DNA of 16,642 nt from CAYLZO01 sp964387775 (GCA_964387775.1 CAYLZO010000109.1:1-16642); one strand, 5' to 3'; positions 1 to 6,395 are shown, counted from the stretch's first letter. Notes: generated from the sequence alone by a model not told the origin. Program-made: numbers and translations.

Positions 1-1321
1 GCTCGGTCTCGAAGGACCAGCGCTTCGGCCGGGCCAGGGGTGCGCCGGTGGCGTCGCGGACCTCAGCGCTGAGGCGGACCTCGTAGGCAGTGTCAGCCTC
101 CAGCCCGCCGGTTGGCGTGAGGACCAGGATCTCCTCGCCGCCCACGTCGGTCTCCCAGACCAGATCGGCTTCCAGGGTGGGGGTGAAGGTCAGCCCCGCC
201 TCGACGGAGGCGCGGTCCATCGGCCGGTTGAAGGGGATGCGGATCTGGCTGTCGAGGGAGACGTCCCGGCTGCCGGGCACGGGCAGGGGCAGGCCGGTCA
301 TGTCCAGGGTGGTGAAGGTCTGCGCCAGGGGCTCGTCCAGGCTGAAACCCAACCAATCGTGTACGTCCGCGCCGAGAAAAATGCGATACTGCGTGTCGGG
401 CCGCAGCGGCGCCCGGGGCTCAAAGATAAAAGCCGCCCCGCCCTCGTCCCAGAGCGGCGCGCCCGGGAGAGCATCCCCGTCCATCGGAGCGAGGGAAAAG
501 TGGGACAGGAGAGTCGCGGACACGACGGGCCGGTTGAAGGTGATGCGCACCGGCGTCCTGAGGTTGATGAGGAACTCGTTGGCCGCCGGCGAGACGTCCT
601 CGATCTCGAGCGGCGGCGCGGTGGTGAACGACCAGGTCGGGCCGGGCCGGGGCGTGGGATCGTCGGCCAGGAATACGTGGGCCAGGCGGGCAGCGTAGGC
701 CGTGCCGGGCGCCAGCGGCTCGGTGGGCGTAAAGGCCAGGAATCCCTCGCGACACTCCAACAGGCCCGGCACGCTGGGCTCGAGGACAAAGGCCCGCAGC
801 GTGGAGGAGCAATCCAGGGCGTAGTTGAACGTGACCTCGATCTCGGTCCAGGCGCCCAGGTCCGCCTCGCTGGCGGCCGGGGCCTGGGACTGGATCAGGG
901 GCGGCAGGGAATAGGACCAGCGGTGGGCCAGCTCGGTGGTGCGGGGCAGGGTGCCGGCCTCGATGCCGGGCGCCAGACCGACGGTGTATTCCCGGCCCGG
1001 TCGAAAGCCGGGGGACTCGGGCACAAAGGTGACCTGGGTCCGCTCCTCGTTCCACTGCAACTCGCCGGGCACCGGGGGCACCAGGTCGAGGGCCGCCTCG
1101 AACGAGGCCGGGTCCATCGGCTGGTCGAAAGTAAAGGTAATGGGCGTCGTGGGCAGCAAGGTCTCGTTGGGATGGGGCGCAAAGCCGGTCAGCCGCGGCC
1201 CATAAAGCGGCACTTCCCCGCTGAGGACGAGGGCCGCCGCCAGCGCGGCAAAGACGGCTACGGCCACCAGGACAAAGAGGCAGCCAAAAAGCACCCGGGC
1301 ACAGCCACGTCGCAAACCCAT
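1..1321 (-). CDS. Membrane-anchored Ig-like (Big_5) repeat protein, C-terminus off the left edge
   Basis: The reading frame stays open from an ATG at 1321-1319 to the window edge, about 440 codons. A near-perfect ribosome site (GGAGGAGGTG, 1326-1335) precedes the ATG. The N-terminus (MGLRRGCARVLFGCLFVL, then an Ala/Val-rich run to about residue 35) is a signal anchor. Four tandem domains of about 85-100 residues follow. They share the Big_5 pattern of an ITFTF/VRITF/IRIPF strand, then N/DxPMD (as in FDQPMDPASF and FNRPMDRASV), then a FxPxxPLxPxTxYxV closing strand. Such repeats are common in extracellular proteins and in the N-terminal part of bacterial alpha-2-macroglobulin-like proteins. 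The missing C-terminus could decide between a plain adhesin/structural protein and one of those. It lies downstream of the acidic gene on the same strand, separated by an 88-bp repeat-filled gap. Confidence 0.8.
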   Translation of the reverse strand, partial: MGLRRGCARVLFGCLFVLVAVAVFAALAAALVLSGEVPLYGPRLTGFAPHPNETLLPTTPITFTFDQPMDPASFEAALDLVPPVPGELQWNEERTQVTFVPESPGFRPGREYTVGLAPGIEAGTLPRTTELAHRWSYSLPPLIQSQAPAASEADLGAWTEIEVTFNYALDCSSTLRAFVLEPSVPGLLECREGFLAFTPTEPLAPGTAYAARLAHVFLADDPTPRPGPTWSFTTAPPLEIEDVSPAANEFLINLRTPVRITFNRPVVSATLLSHFSLAPMDGDALPGAPLWDEGGAAFIFEPRAPLRPDTQYRIFLGADVHDWLGFSLDEPLAQTFTTLDMTGLPLPVPGSRDVSLDSQIRIPFNRPMDRASVEAGLTFTPTLEADLVWETDVGGEEILVLTPTGGLEADTAYEVRLSAEVRDATGAPLARPKRWSFETE

Positions 1322-1340
1322 CTCCCACCTCCTCCGGCTA

Positions 1341-1406
1341 ATCAATGACCAATGCACCAATGAACTGAATTGTTTGGTCATTGATCATTGATCATTGATC
1401 ATTGGT
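1341..1406. repeat. Heptamer array CATTGAT x4 with 12-bp inverted repeat
   Basis: Three copies of CATTGAT and one CATTGGT run head to tail at 1379-1406. The first copy belongs to the right arm (1374-1385, TTGGTCATTGAT) of a perfect 12-bp inverted repeat whose left arm is ATCAATGACCAA at 1341-1352, with a 21-nt loop. Degenerate copies continue to about 1430 and supply the last codons and TGA stop of the acidic gene on the minus strand. A related heptamer array lies at 4252-4320. Confidence 0.8.
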
Positions 1407-1409
1407 CAC

Positions 1410-2447
1410 TCACTCATTGTTCATTTTGGTACAACCGCCGACGCGGCCCGTGTTGGCTACCTCGCCGGCTACGTCCAGGAGGGGCACCGGCTGCTCGGGC
1501 CAGTTGTCGGCCACGCGGCAGGCCACCCCATCGCGCTCGGGGCAGTGGCGGCATTGGTTGTGGACCCAGAGGATGGCCCGGCTCAAGCGCGAGTAGGCCA
1601 GGGACAGGTCCGCCTCTTCGACCTCGTCGACTTCGTCGACTTCGTCGACCGCCATCAATTCGACGGCGCCCATCTGGGCCAGCATGTGGGCCAACTGGCC
1701 CTGGGCAAAGAGCGCCTCGGCCTCGCTCCCTCCCTCCTCGGTGACGTTCGGGCTGTCGGGTAGTTTCTCCCACTCGGCCAGGACCTCGCCATAGACCTCG
1801 ACGTGGCCGAAACCGGGGGGCAAGGGCAGTCCCTCGGCCCGCTCGGGCCAACGCATCAGGGTCAGGGCGATCATCATGCTAAAGCCGGTCATGGCCGGGG
1901 GCAGATCTACGTCAAAGAGCAGATCGGCCAGATCCCAATCCTCATGGTCGTAATCGGAAAAGTGGCGGGGGGCCAGGAAGCGCCGATGGACGTCGGCCCA
2001 AGCCCGGACGGCGGCCTGGGCCGGCTCGGGGAAATTGCGCACGAGCCGGATCACCTCCAGCGCGATCTTGACCAGGCGCCGGCTGCTGACCCGGCGCCCC
2101 GACGGCTCCAACGGGAGGCCGCCATCCAGAACGCTCTCCAGGAAATCGAGGGGGTCCTCCAGCAACTCGGTGGGCAAGCCATCGAGCCGCAGCAAGGTGT
2201 CAAACGCTTCCAACTGCCCGACCACGCCTTCCAGATCGGCCAGGTTGTCGAGCTGCTGCACCAACGACCACCAGTCGTCGGCGTCCAGATAGCCCAGGTG
2301 GTACGCTTCCTCTGCGCTGGGCAGGAATTGATTGTCACTTAAAAAGAACGCGTCGGCCAGTTCCTCGGTCCACTCGTAGAGCAGATTCTCGTATTCGTAC
2401 TCCTCGTCCTCCCAAAACCACTCGTCTTCAAAGTCCCAGTCGTCCAT
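1410..2447 (-). CDS. Acidic protein of unknown function
   Basis: 345 residues. I do not recognise a family. The ATG at 2447-2445 has an AGGT/GGAGGT ribosome site (2453-2458) 5 nt upstream. The first 25 residues are extremely acidic and aromatic (MDDWDFEDEWFWEDEEYEYE), and Asp/Glu remain abundant throughout. The middle (about 115-215) is predicted helical, with Arg-rich and Leu-rich stretches. A 9-bp tandem repeat at 1626-1649 writes the VDEVDEVDEVEE segment. Near the C-terminus is a small cysteine group (QCRHC, then AC about 8 residues later) that could bind metal. The final residues (KMNNE) and the stop codon are encoded by degenerate copies of the heptamer array, so the original C-terminus may have been longer. 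The strongly biased, repeat-free middle and good start support a real gene. It is cytosolic by appearance, with no signal peptide. Confidence 0.7.
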   Translation of the reverse strand: MDDWDFEDEWFWEDEEYEYENLLYEWTEELADAFFLSDNQFLPSAEEAYHLGYLDADDWWSLVQQLDNLADLEGVVGQLEAFDTLLRLDGLPTELLEDPLDFLESVLDGGLPLEPSGRRVSSRRLVKIALEVIRLVRNFPEPAQAAVRAWADVHRRFLAPRHFSDYDHEDWDLADLLFDVDLPPAMTGFSMMIALTLMRWPERAEGLPLPPGFGHVEVYGEVLAEWEKLPDSPNVTEEGGSEAEALFAQGQLAHMLAQMGAVELMAVDEVDEVDEVEEADLSLAYSRLSRAILWVHNQCRHCPERDGVACRVADNWPEQPVPLLDVAGEVANTGRVGGCTKMNNE

Positions 2448-2513
2448 TCCCTACCTCCAAAGCCAGACAACATTCTGTGCTTTCAGACAACGCAGTCTTC
2501 AGACACGAAACCC

Positions 2514-2542
2514 ATTCTACCGCAATCACAAAAAGAAAGCAA
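2514..2542 (-). promoter_or_regulatory. Candidate sigma70 promoter for the acidic gene
   Basis: On the minus strand, TTGCTT (2537-2542), a 17-nt spacer and TAGAAT (2514-2519) lie about 66 nt before the ATG at 2447. The leader holds three CAGACA motifs (2464-2469, 2484-2489, 2500-2505) of unknown meaning. Confidence 0.5.
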
Positions 2543-2559
2543 CTCTGCCGCCGTCGCTC

Positions 2560-3639
2560 CTAATCCACATAGATGGGATTGCTCAAGATCCAACTTTGCC
2601 AGCGGCCCCAGTAGCGCCGATGGCCCTCGACGCGGTAGACGCCGGGATGGGGGGTCATCAGGGTGAGGGAATCGCCATGGTCCTGGGCCACGACTTTTCC
2701 GTTGCGCAGCAGGCGGAACCGGGCCGGGCCGGGCGCGCACACCCGCACCTTGGCCGTGCACCGGAGGGTCAGCGTTTCACCCATCGTGGCTTGCTCACCG
2801 CCCGATTCGATGGAGAAGGCAAATCCGGCGATGGGACCGGGCTGCTCGTAGCCCAAGAAGCCTTGGCCCCGTCGCAACGCCCCGTAGACGATGGCCTTGT
2901 CCCGCTCCAGGTCGCCGGTAAGGGGATCCTCGCTGAGCAAGTGGGTGTTGACGCAGCGAAAGAGATAGTCGTAGGGTTGGACCGCCTTGGACAGAGGACC
3001 CAGGTGGTAGACGGTGCCGTGGGCATCGGACCCGCCAAAGGCGGCCACCGGGCGTGACTGTAACAGCCCGTCCCATTTCTCCAGCGCCTCGGGATAGGGG
3101 CCGCTGATGGACAGGGCAGGAAAGTAGGCGTGGAGCACGGCCAGGGCCTTGTTCTTGAGCACAGCCTTGAACTCGGACATATAGTTCCAAAGCTCAATGC
3201 CGGCGTAGCCGGTCACGTCCCAGTCGCGCCAGGAGATGTTGGGCTCGGGCAGGAAATCGGCCACGTCCCGCTCGAAGGGATGGGCCAGGAAGGTGAACCC
3301 GCCCTGGGCGTCCACGGCGTCGACGACGGCCTGGGGATCGGCGGCCAGGCCGGCCGCGTCCTGCTGGATGTCGAAGCAGAGGAGGTGGCTCGACTGGGGC
3401 TGCCGGTTGGGATCGTGGACCTCCTCGCCGACCAGGACCAGGACCCCATCCACCCAGCCATCGTGGCCCGGCTCGTAGACGTTGTGGTCGGTGACGACGA
3501 TGAAATCAAGGCCCGCCTCCCCGGCAATGCGGGCCAGTTCCCGGTGGGTTTTGGTCCCATCGGACCAGGGAGTGTGCATGTGCAGGTTGCCCCGCAAGCC
3601 GTGGAATTCCCGTTCGCCCATCAGCACCTTGTAAGCCAT
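2560..3639 (-). CDS. PHP-domain metal-dependent phosphoesterase (CehA/McbA-like)
   Basis: 359 residues from the ATG at 3639-3637. A second in-frame ATG sits immediately upstream at 3642, but AAGGGG (3645-3650) is spaced 5 nt from 3639, which favours that start. The metal-site motifs of the polymerase-and-histidinol-phosphatase fold appear in order: NLHMHTPWSDG (His20, His22, Asp27), VVTDHN (Asp51, His52), GEEVH (about 71-75), HLLCF (His85), LAHPFE (His120) and GGSDAHG (Asp205, His207). These would bind two or three metal ions and hydrolyse a phosphoester. The substrate cannot be told from sequence. Residues about 280-359 form a small beta-rich domain (SGGEQATMGETLTL to SNPIYVD) resembling the C-terminal domain of CehA/McbA-type members. 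There is no signal peptide. The gene is divergent from the PadR regulator, so co-regulation through the shared 144-bp region is possible but not shown. Confidence 0.85.
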   Translation of the reverse strand: MAYKVLMGEREFHGLRGNLHMHTPWSDGTKTHRELARIAGEAGLDFIVVTDHNVYEPGHDGWVDGVLVLVGEEVHDPNRQPQSSHLLCFDIQQDAAGLAADPQAVVDAVDAQGGFTFLAHPFERDVADFLPEPNISWRDWDVTGYAGIELWNYMSEFKAVLKNKALAVLHAYFPALSISGPYPEALEKWDGLLQSRPVAAFGGSDAHGTVYHLGPLSKAVQPYDYLFRCVNTHLLSEDPLTGDLERDKAIVYGALRRGQGFLGYEQPGPIAGFAFSIESGGEQATMGETLTLRCTAKVRVCAPGPARFRLLRNGKVVAQDHGDSLTLMTPHPGVYRVEGHRRYWGRWQSWILSNPIYVD

Positions 3640-3667
3640 CATGTCCCCTTCAGTTTGAGATGGAGCT

Positions 3668-3696
3668 ATTATAGCACAGGCCGGTGGTAGATACAA
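3668..3696 (-). promoter_or_regulatory. Sigma70 promoter for the PHP gene
   Basis: On the minus strand, TTGTAT (3691-3696), 17 nt, then a perfect TATAAT (3668-3673), 28 nt before the start codon at 3639. The promoter lies between the arms of a perfect 9-bp inverted repeat: TGAGATGGA at 3656-3664 and TCCATCTCA at 3702-3710. Confidence 0.65.
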
Positions 3697-3713
3697 CACC
3701 ATCCATCTCAGAC

Positions 3714-3742
3714 TTGACAAGGAGGCAGGATTGTAGTATCCT
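3714..3742 (+). promoter_or_regulatory. Sigma70 promoter for the PadR gene
   Basis: TTGACA (3714-3719), a 17-nt spacer and TATCCT (3737-3742). The -10 box runs into the left arm of the palindrome at 3740-3766, so a bound repressor would block it. A ribosome site (AAAGAGGT) sits at about 3771-3778. Confidence 0.7.
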
Positions 3743-3766
3743 CTATGTGCAACTTACACATAGAGG
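3740..3766. promoter_or_regulatory. PadR-type operator palindrome
   Basis: A perfect 10-bp inverted repeat, CCTCTATGTG (3740-3749) and CACATAGAGG (3757-3766), has a 7-nt centre (CAACTTA). It contains the ATGT...ACAT core known for PadR operators, here with 9 nt between the two tetramers. It covers the -10 box and the start of transcription of the PadR gene, the usual position for autorepression. Binding by this PadR is inferred. Confidence 0.65.
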
Positions 3767-3786
3767 AAGGAAAGAGGTAAAGAGAC

Positions 3787-4182
3787 ATGCCTTATGGTCG
3801 TCGCCGTTGGCGGGGGGGACAGAATGGAGAAGCCTGCCCGCGCAGAATCCATCGTTTTCTGGAACCGTGCCTGCTCTTGCTGCTGCACTGCAACGAGGCC
3901 CACGGCTACGAGCTGCTGGAGGGGCTAAAGCCCTTCGGGTTCGACCAGAATCCGGTCGATTCCAGCACCGTCTACCGCTTCCTGCGGGACCTGGAGGAGC
4001 GAGGCTTTGTCACGTCACGCTGGGACACCGAGGGCGGCGGCCCGGCGCGGCGCCTCTACCAGATTACGGACGAGGGCGACCGCTACCTGGCCTGGTGGGT
4101 GGGCGACCTGCGCGAGACCGACCGGGTGCTGCACCACTTTATCGGCACCTACGACACGCACATGGAGGCGCACGAGTCATGA
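3787..4182 (+). CDS. PadR-family transcriptional regulator
   Basis: 131 residues. The winged-helix part runs from about residue 24 to 105. RIHRFLEPCLLLLLHCNEAHGY is the opening helix with the HGY turn of PadR proteins. VDSSTVYRFLRDLEERGFV is the recognition helix plus helix leading into the wing. WDTEGGGPARRLYQITDEGDRYL is the wing with its GPARRxYxIT strand. A C-terminal helix (about 100-131) would dimerise. The Arg/Gly-rich N-terminus (MPYGRRRWRGGQNG) resembles the GR-rich stretches of the metal-cofactor proteins downstream. PadR proteins usually repress their own operon in response to a small ligand, and the operator at 3740-3766 fits that. The stop overlaps the next ATG (ATGA), so the regulator was co-translated with the now truncated gene. 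Four Cys-free effector contacts cannot be guessed; the ligand is unknown. Confidence 0.9.
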   Translation: MPYGRRRWRGGQNGEACPRRIHRFLEPCLLLLLHCNEAHGYELLEGLKPFGFDQNPVDSSTVYRFLRDLEERGFVTSRWDTEGGGPARRLYQITDEGDRYLAWWVGDLRETDRVLHHFIGTYDTHMEAHES

Positions 4183-4274
4183 CCATCATCGACGACCTGC
4201 TGCTGGCCCTGCCCCAGGAAGAGGTGGCCGTGCGCGACGTGCGCCTGGTGACAATGGCGAATGATGAATTGTGA
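4179..4274 (+). pseudogene. N-terminal remnant of a DUF364-like (heavy-metal chelation) gene
   Basis: The ATG overlaps the PadR stop as ATGA. Only 31 codons follow (MTIIDDLLLALPQEEVAVRDV, then RLVTMANDEL) before a TGA provided by the heptamer array that begins at about 4252. The opening matches my memory of DUF364 proteins, which start with a short helix plus LLxxLP and then VRDVRLG before a conserved tryptophan segment. That segment is missing here. The coupling to a PadR gene suggests the full gene was once part of this operon. It could instead be a genuine 31-residue peptide, which I think less likely. The DUF364 match is from memory and not verified. Confidence 0.45.
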
Positions 4275-4320
4275 ATTGTGAATGGTGAATGGTGAATGGC
4301 GAATGGTGAATGGTGAATCA
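4252..4320 (+). repeat. Heptamer tandem array (GAATGGT)n
   Basis: About ten 7-bp units: CAATGGC, GAATGAT, GAATTGT x2, GAATGGT x2, GAATGGC, GAATGGT x2 and a partial GAATCA. Each junction of the form ..GTGAAT.. carries a TGA, so the array closes all three plus-strand frames within 21 bp. It is followed by CCTGAGCTTGTCGAAGGA (4326-4343) and a tandem-like TACGAAATACGCAATACG (4349-4366). Both look like dispersed intergenic repeats. The Mrp ribosome site follows at once. Confidence 0.85.
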
Positions 4321-4387
4321 TCGCATCCTGAGCTTGTCGAAGGACGCAATACGAAATACGCAATACGTTTGAAGGAGGAACGAGACA

Positions 4388-5470
4388 TTGATTAAAGAAG
4401 CAGACGTACGAAAAGCGCTCGAAGGCGTCAACGACCCCGAGCTGCACAAGAGCCTGGTCGAGCTGGGCATGGTCCGCGAGGTCGAGATTGACGACGGCCG
4501 GGTGGACGTCACCCTGGCGCTGACGACGCTGGGCTGCCCGCTCAAAGAGCAAATCGTGGGCGACGTCAAGGCAGCGGTCGGCGGGCTGGAAGGCGTGCAG
4601 TCCGTCGAGGTCGAGCTGACCGAGATGACGGACGAGGAAAAGCGACGCATCGGCATCGGCGTGCCGCCGGGGGACAAGGGCTCTGCCGAGGATCTGCCTG
4701 CCCTGGACGGCAGGCCAGGGAACGACATTGGGCGCGTCGTCGCCGTGATGAGCGGCAAGGGCGGCGTGGGCAAGTCTCTGGTCAGCGGGCTGCTGGCCGT
4801 GGCCCTGCGCCGCGCCGGCCACGAGGTGGGCATCCTCGACGCCGACATCACCGGGCCGAGCATCCCCAAGATGTTTTTCCCCGACGGCGCCCGGCTGGGC
4901 ATGACCCCCCTGGGTCCCACGCCACCCCGCAGCGAAAACGGCATCAAGGTCATGTCCATCAACCTGCTGTTGGAGCAGGAGGACATGGCCGTCATCTGGC
5001 GCGGGCCGCTGGTCGGCGGGGCGATCAAGCAGTTCTGGAGCGACATTTTCTGGGGCAAGCTGGATTATCTCGTCGTCGACCTGCCGCCGGGCACGTCAGA
5101 CGCCTCGCTGACGGTCATGCAGTCGCTGCCGCTGTCGGGCATCGTGCTCGTCACCTCGCCGCAGGGGCTGGCGGGCATGGTCGTGCGCAAAGCGGCCCAG
5201 ATGGCGCGCCAGATGAACACGCCCATCCTGGGCCTCGTCGAAAACATGAGCTACTTCGAGTGCCCCGACACGGGCAAGCAGCACGAGATTTTCGGCCCCA
5301 GCCACGGCCAGGAGACGGCGGGCAAGATCGGGGTCCCGATGCTGGGCCGGCTGCCCATCGACCCCGAAATCGCCCGGCTGTGCGACGCCGGCCGGCTGGA
5401 AGAGTACGACGTCGAGGTGTTTGCGCCCATCGCCAAGCAGGTAGAAAAGTGCACGCCGGTCTCGGCCTGA
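4388..5470 (+). CDS. mrp: Mrp/NBP35-type Fe-S cluster carrier ATPase with N-terminal MIP18 domain
   Basis: 360 residues from a TTG start, chosen because AAGGAGGA (4372-4379) lies 8 nt upstream. Residues 1-80 are a MIP18/DUF59 domain (NDPEL, TTLGCPL with Cys50). Residues 115-350 are the deviant Walker P-loop ATPase: SGKGGVGKS (122-130), DADITGPSIPKMF switch region (151-163), DYLVVDLPPGTSD (226-238) and VENMSYFECPDTGK. The family carries or transfers 4Fe-4S clusters as a dimer bridged by a CxxC pair. Here only the first of those positions is Cys (Cys292) and the second is Thr295, so the usual bridging pair is incomplete. Further cysteines occur at 332 and 355. It stands 113 nt after the truncated gene and 198 nt before the peroxiredoxin, at the head of the metal-cofactor locus. 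Confidence 0.93.
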   Translation: MIKEADVRKALEGVNDPELHKSLVELGMVREVEIDDGRVDVTLALTTLGCPLKEQIVGDVKAAVGGLEGVQSVEVELTEMTDEEKRRIGIGVPPGDKGSAEDLPALDGRPGNDIGRVVAVMSGKGGVGKSLVSGLLAVALRRAGHEVGILDADITGPSIPKMFFPDGARLGMTPLGPTPPRSENGIKVMSINLLLEQEDMAVIWRGPLVGGAIKQFWSDIFWGKLDYLVVDLPPGTSDASLTVMQSLPLSGIVLVTSPQGLAGMVVRKAAQMARQMNTPILGLVENMSYFECPDTGKQHEIFGPSHGQETAGKIGVPMLGRLPIDPEIARLCDAGRLEEYDVEVFAPIAKQVEKCTPVSA

Positions 5471-5479
5471 GTTTTTGGA

Positions 5480-5561
5480 CACGGATTGCACGGATTTCAC
5501 GGATTAAAACGTATCTTCTCAATAAACCGGGGGGATCGTTTGTAGTAGGCGCTTCAGCGCC
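5480..5561. repeat. Dispersed intergenic repeat motifs between mrp and the peroxiredoxin
   Basis: The 198-bp gap 5471-5668 has no gene. It holds three copies of CACGGATT spaced 9 bp apart (5480-5487, 5489-5496, 5498-5505). A short hairpin GGCGC-TTCA-GCGCC lies at 5548-5561, preceded by GTAGTA. Both look like the repetitive intergenic pieces common in environmental genomes. No clear promoter or T-tract terminator was found. Confidence 0.6.
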
Positions 5562-5668
5562 GTAAAAGCGCGCTCGCCGTGGGCATGCCGTTGGCAAAGC
5601 GCGCACTATGAGCGTTTCCTAGCCCATTTGAAACACGGCCAAATGATTGCCACAGAGAGGAGCATAGA

Positions 5669-6364
5669 ATGGCAAAAGAAGTAGATGGATGTGTCAAACC
5701 GGCTGGAGGGCCGCTGGCTCCGCCCCCCAGTCCCGCCCAAGAGACAGTTCCAACAGAGGAGGTCGAAATGACGATTGCACGAACAGGCAAAGAAGCCCCC
5801 GACTTTGAGGCGAGCGCCTACGTCGCGGGTGAGGGATTCAAGAACATCAAATTGTCGGATTACCGGGGCCAGTGGGTCGTGCTCTGTTTCTACCCCGGTG
5901 ACTTTACCTTCGTCTGACCCACGGAGTTGGCGGCGGTCGCCGCCAAGTACCCCGAGTTTCAGGCGATGGACGTGACGTTTTTGTCGGTGAGCACCGACAG
6001 CCGCTTCGTCCACAAGATTTGGCAGGCCGAGGAGCTGTCCAAGATGGTCGACGGCGGCGTGCCCTTCCCCATGCTCTCCGACGGAGGCGGGCGGATCGGG
6101 ACCGTCTATGGCGTGTACGACGAAGAGGCAGGCGTGGACATCCGGGGACGGTTTATCATTGACCCCGACGGCGTCATCCGCGCCACCGAGGTCCTCACGC
6201 CCGAGGTGGGCCGCAGCCCCGACGAGTTGATCCGCCAGATCAAGGCCTTCCAGCACGTGCGGGCCACGGGCGAGGTCATGCCTTCGGGTTGGCAGCCGGG
6301 GGACAAGACGCTCAAGCCCGGCCCCGACCTGGTCGGCGAGGTGTGGCAGGAATGGAAGCCGTAG
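5669..6364 (+). CDS. Selenocysteine-containing AhpC/Prx1-type peroxiredoxin (in-frame UGA)
   Basis: One frame runs from 5669 to 6364 with a single internal TGA at 5915-5917 (codon 83). The TGA replaces the peroxidatic cysteine: the context FYPGDFTFV-[UGA]-PTEL is the PxxxTxxC active site of peroxiredoxins. A SECIS-like hairpin starts 11 nt later, so UGA is most likely read as selenocysteine. The conserved Arg is Arg159 (DIRGRFIIDPDG). The resolving-cysteine position (usually VCPxxWxPGDKT) is Met204, so it would work as a one-Sec enzyme reducing peroxides with an external thiol. Two starts are credible. ATG 5669 (AGAGGAG at 5656-5662) gives 231 residues with a Pro-rich leader containing DGCVKPAGG. 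ATG 5768 (AGAGGAGG at 5755-5762) gives a standard 198-residue peroxiredoxin. Standard gene callers would split it at the TGA into 5669-5917 and 5927-6364. Confidence 0.88.
5915..5946 (+). promoter_or_regulatory. UGA codon and bacterial SECIS-like hairpin
   Basis: Downstream of the UGA (5915-5917), GGCGGC (5929-5934) pairs perfectly with GCCGCC (5939-5944) around a GGUC loop (5935-5938). Two further U-A pairs (5927-5928 with 5945-5946) extend the stem to 8 bp. The loop begins 17 nt after the UGA and opens with GG. Bacterial SECIS elements need a small loop with a G in its first two positions, roughly 16-37 nt after the UGA. The GGUC loop matches the one I recall from E. coli fdhF. SelB binding is inferred. 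Confidence 0.75.
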
Positions 6365-6395
6365 CGATTCGCTGACGGCAGCCCTGCTCCCAAGC

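Noticed and set aside
359..1348. Plus-strand open frame of 329 codons opposite the Ig-like gene
   Set aside because: It is Gly/Arg/Gln-rich with no family likeness and lies opposite a frame with clear Big_5 repeats, a signal anchor and a strong ribosome site. It is a shadow of GC-rich coding DNA.
4252..4320. CRISPR-like array
   Set aside because: Units are 7 bp, directly adjacent and without spacers.
4139..4822. Minus-strand frame opposite PadR, the heptamer array and mrp
   Set aside because: It crosses the tandem array as a repeated HHSPFAIHHSPF run and has no family motif.
5669..5917. Peroxiredoxin as a pseudogene cut by a nonsense mutation
   Set aside because: The TGA falls exactly on the catalytic Cys codon, the frame continues with full family motifs and a SECIS-like hairpin follows. 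A random stop would not do this.
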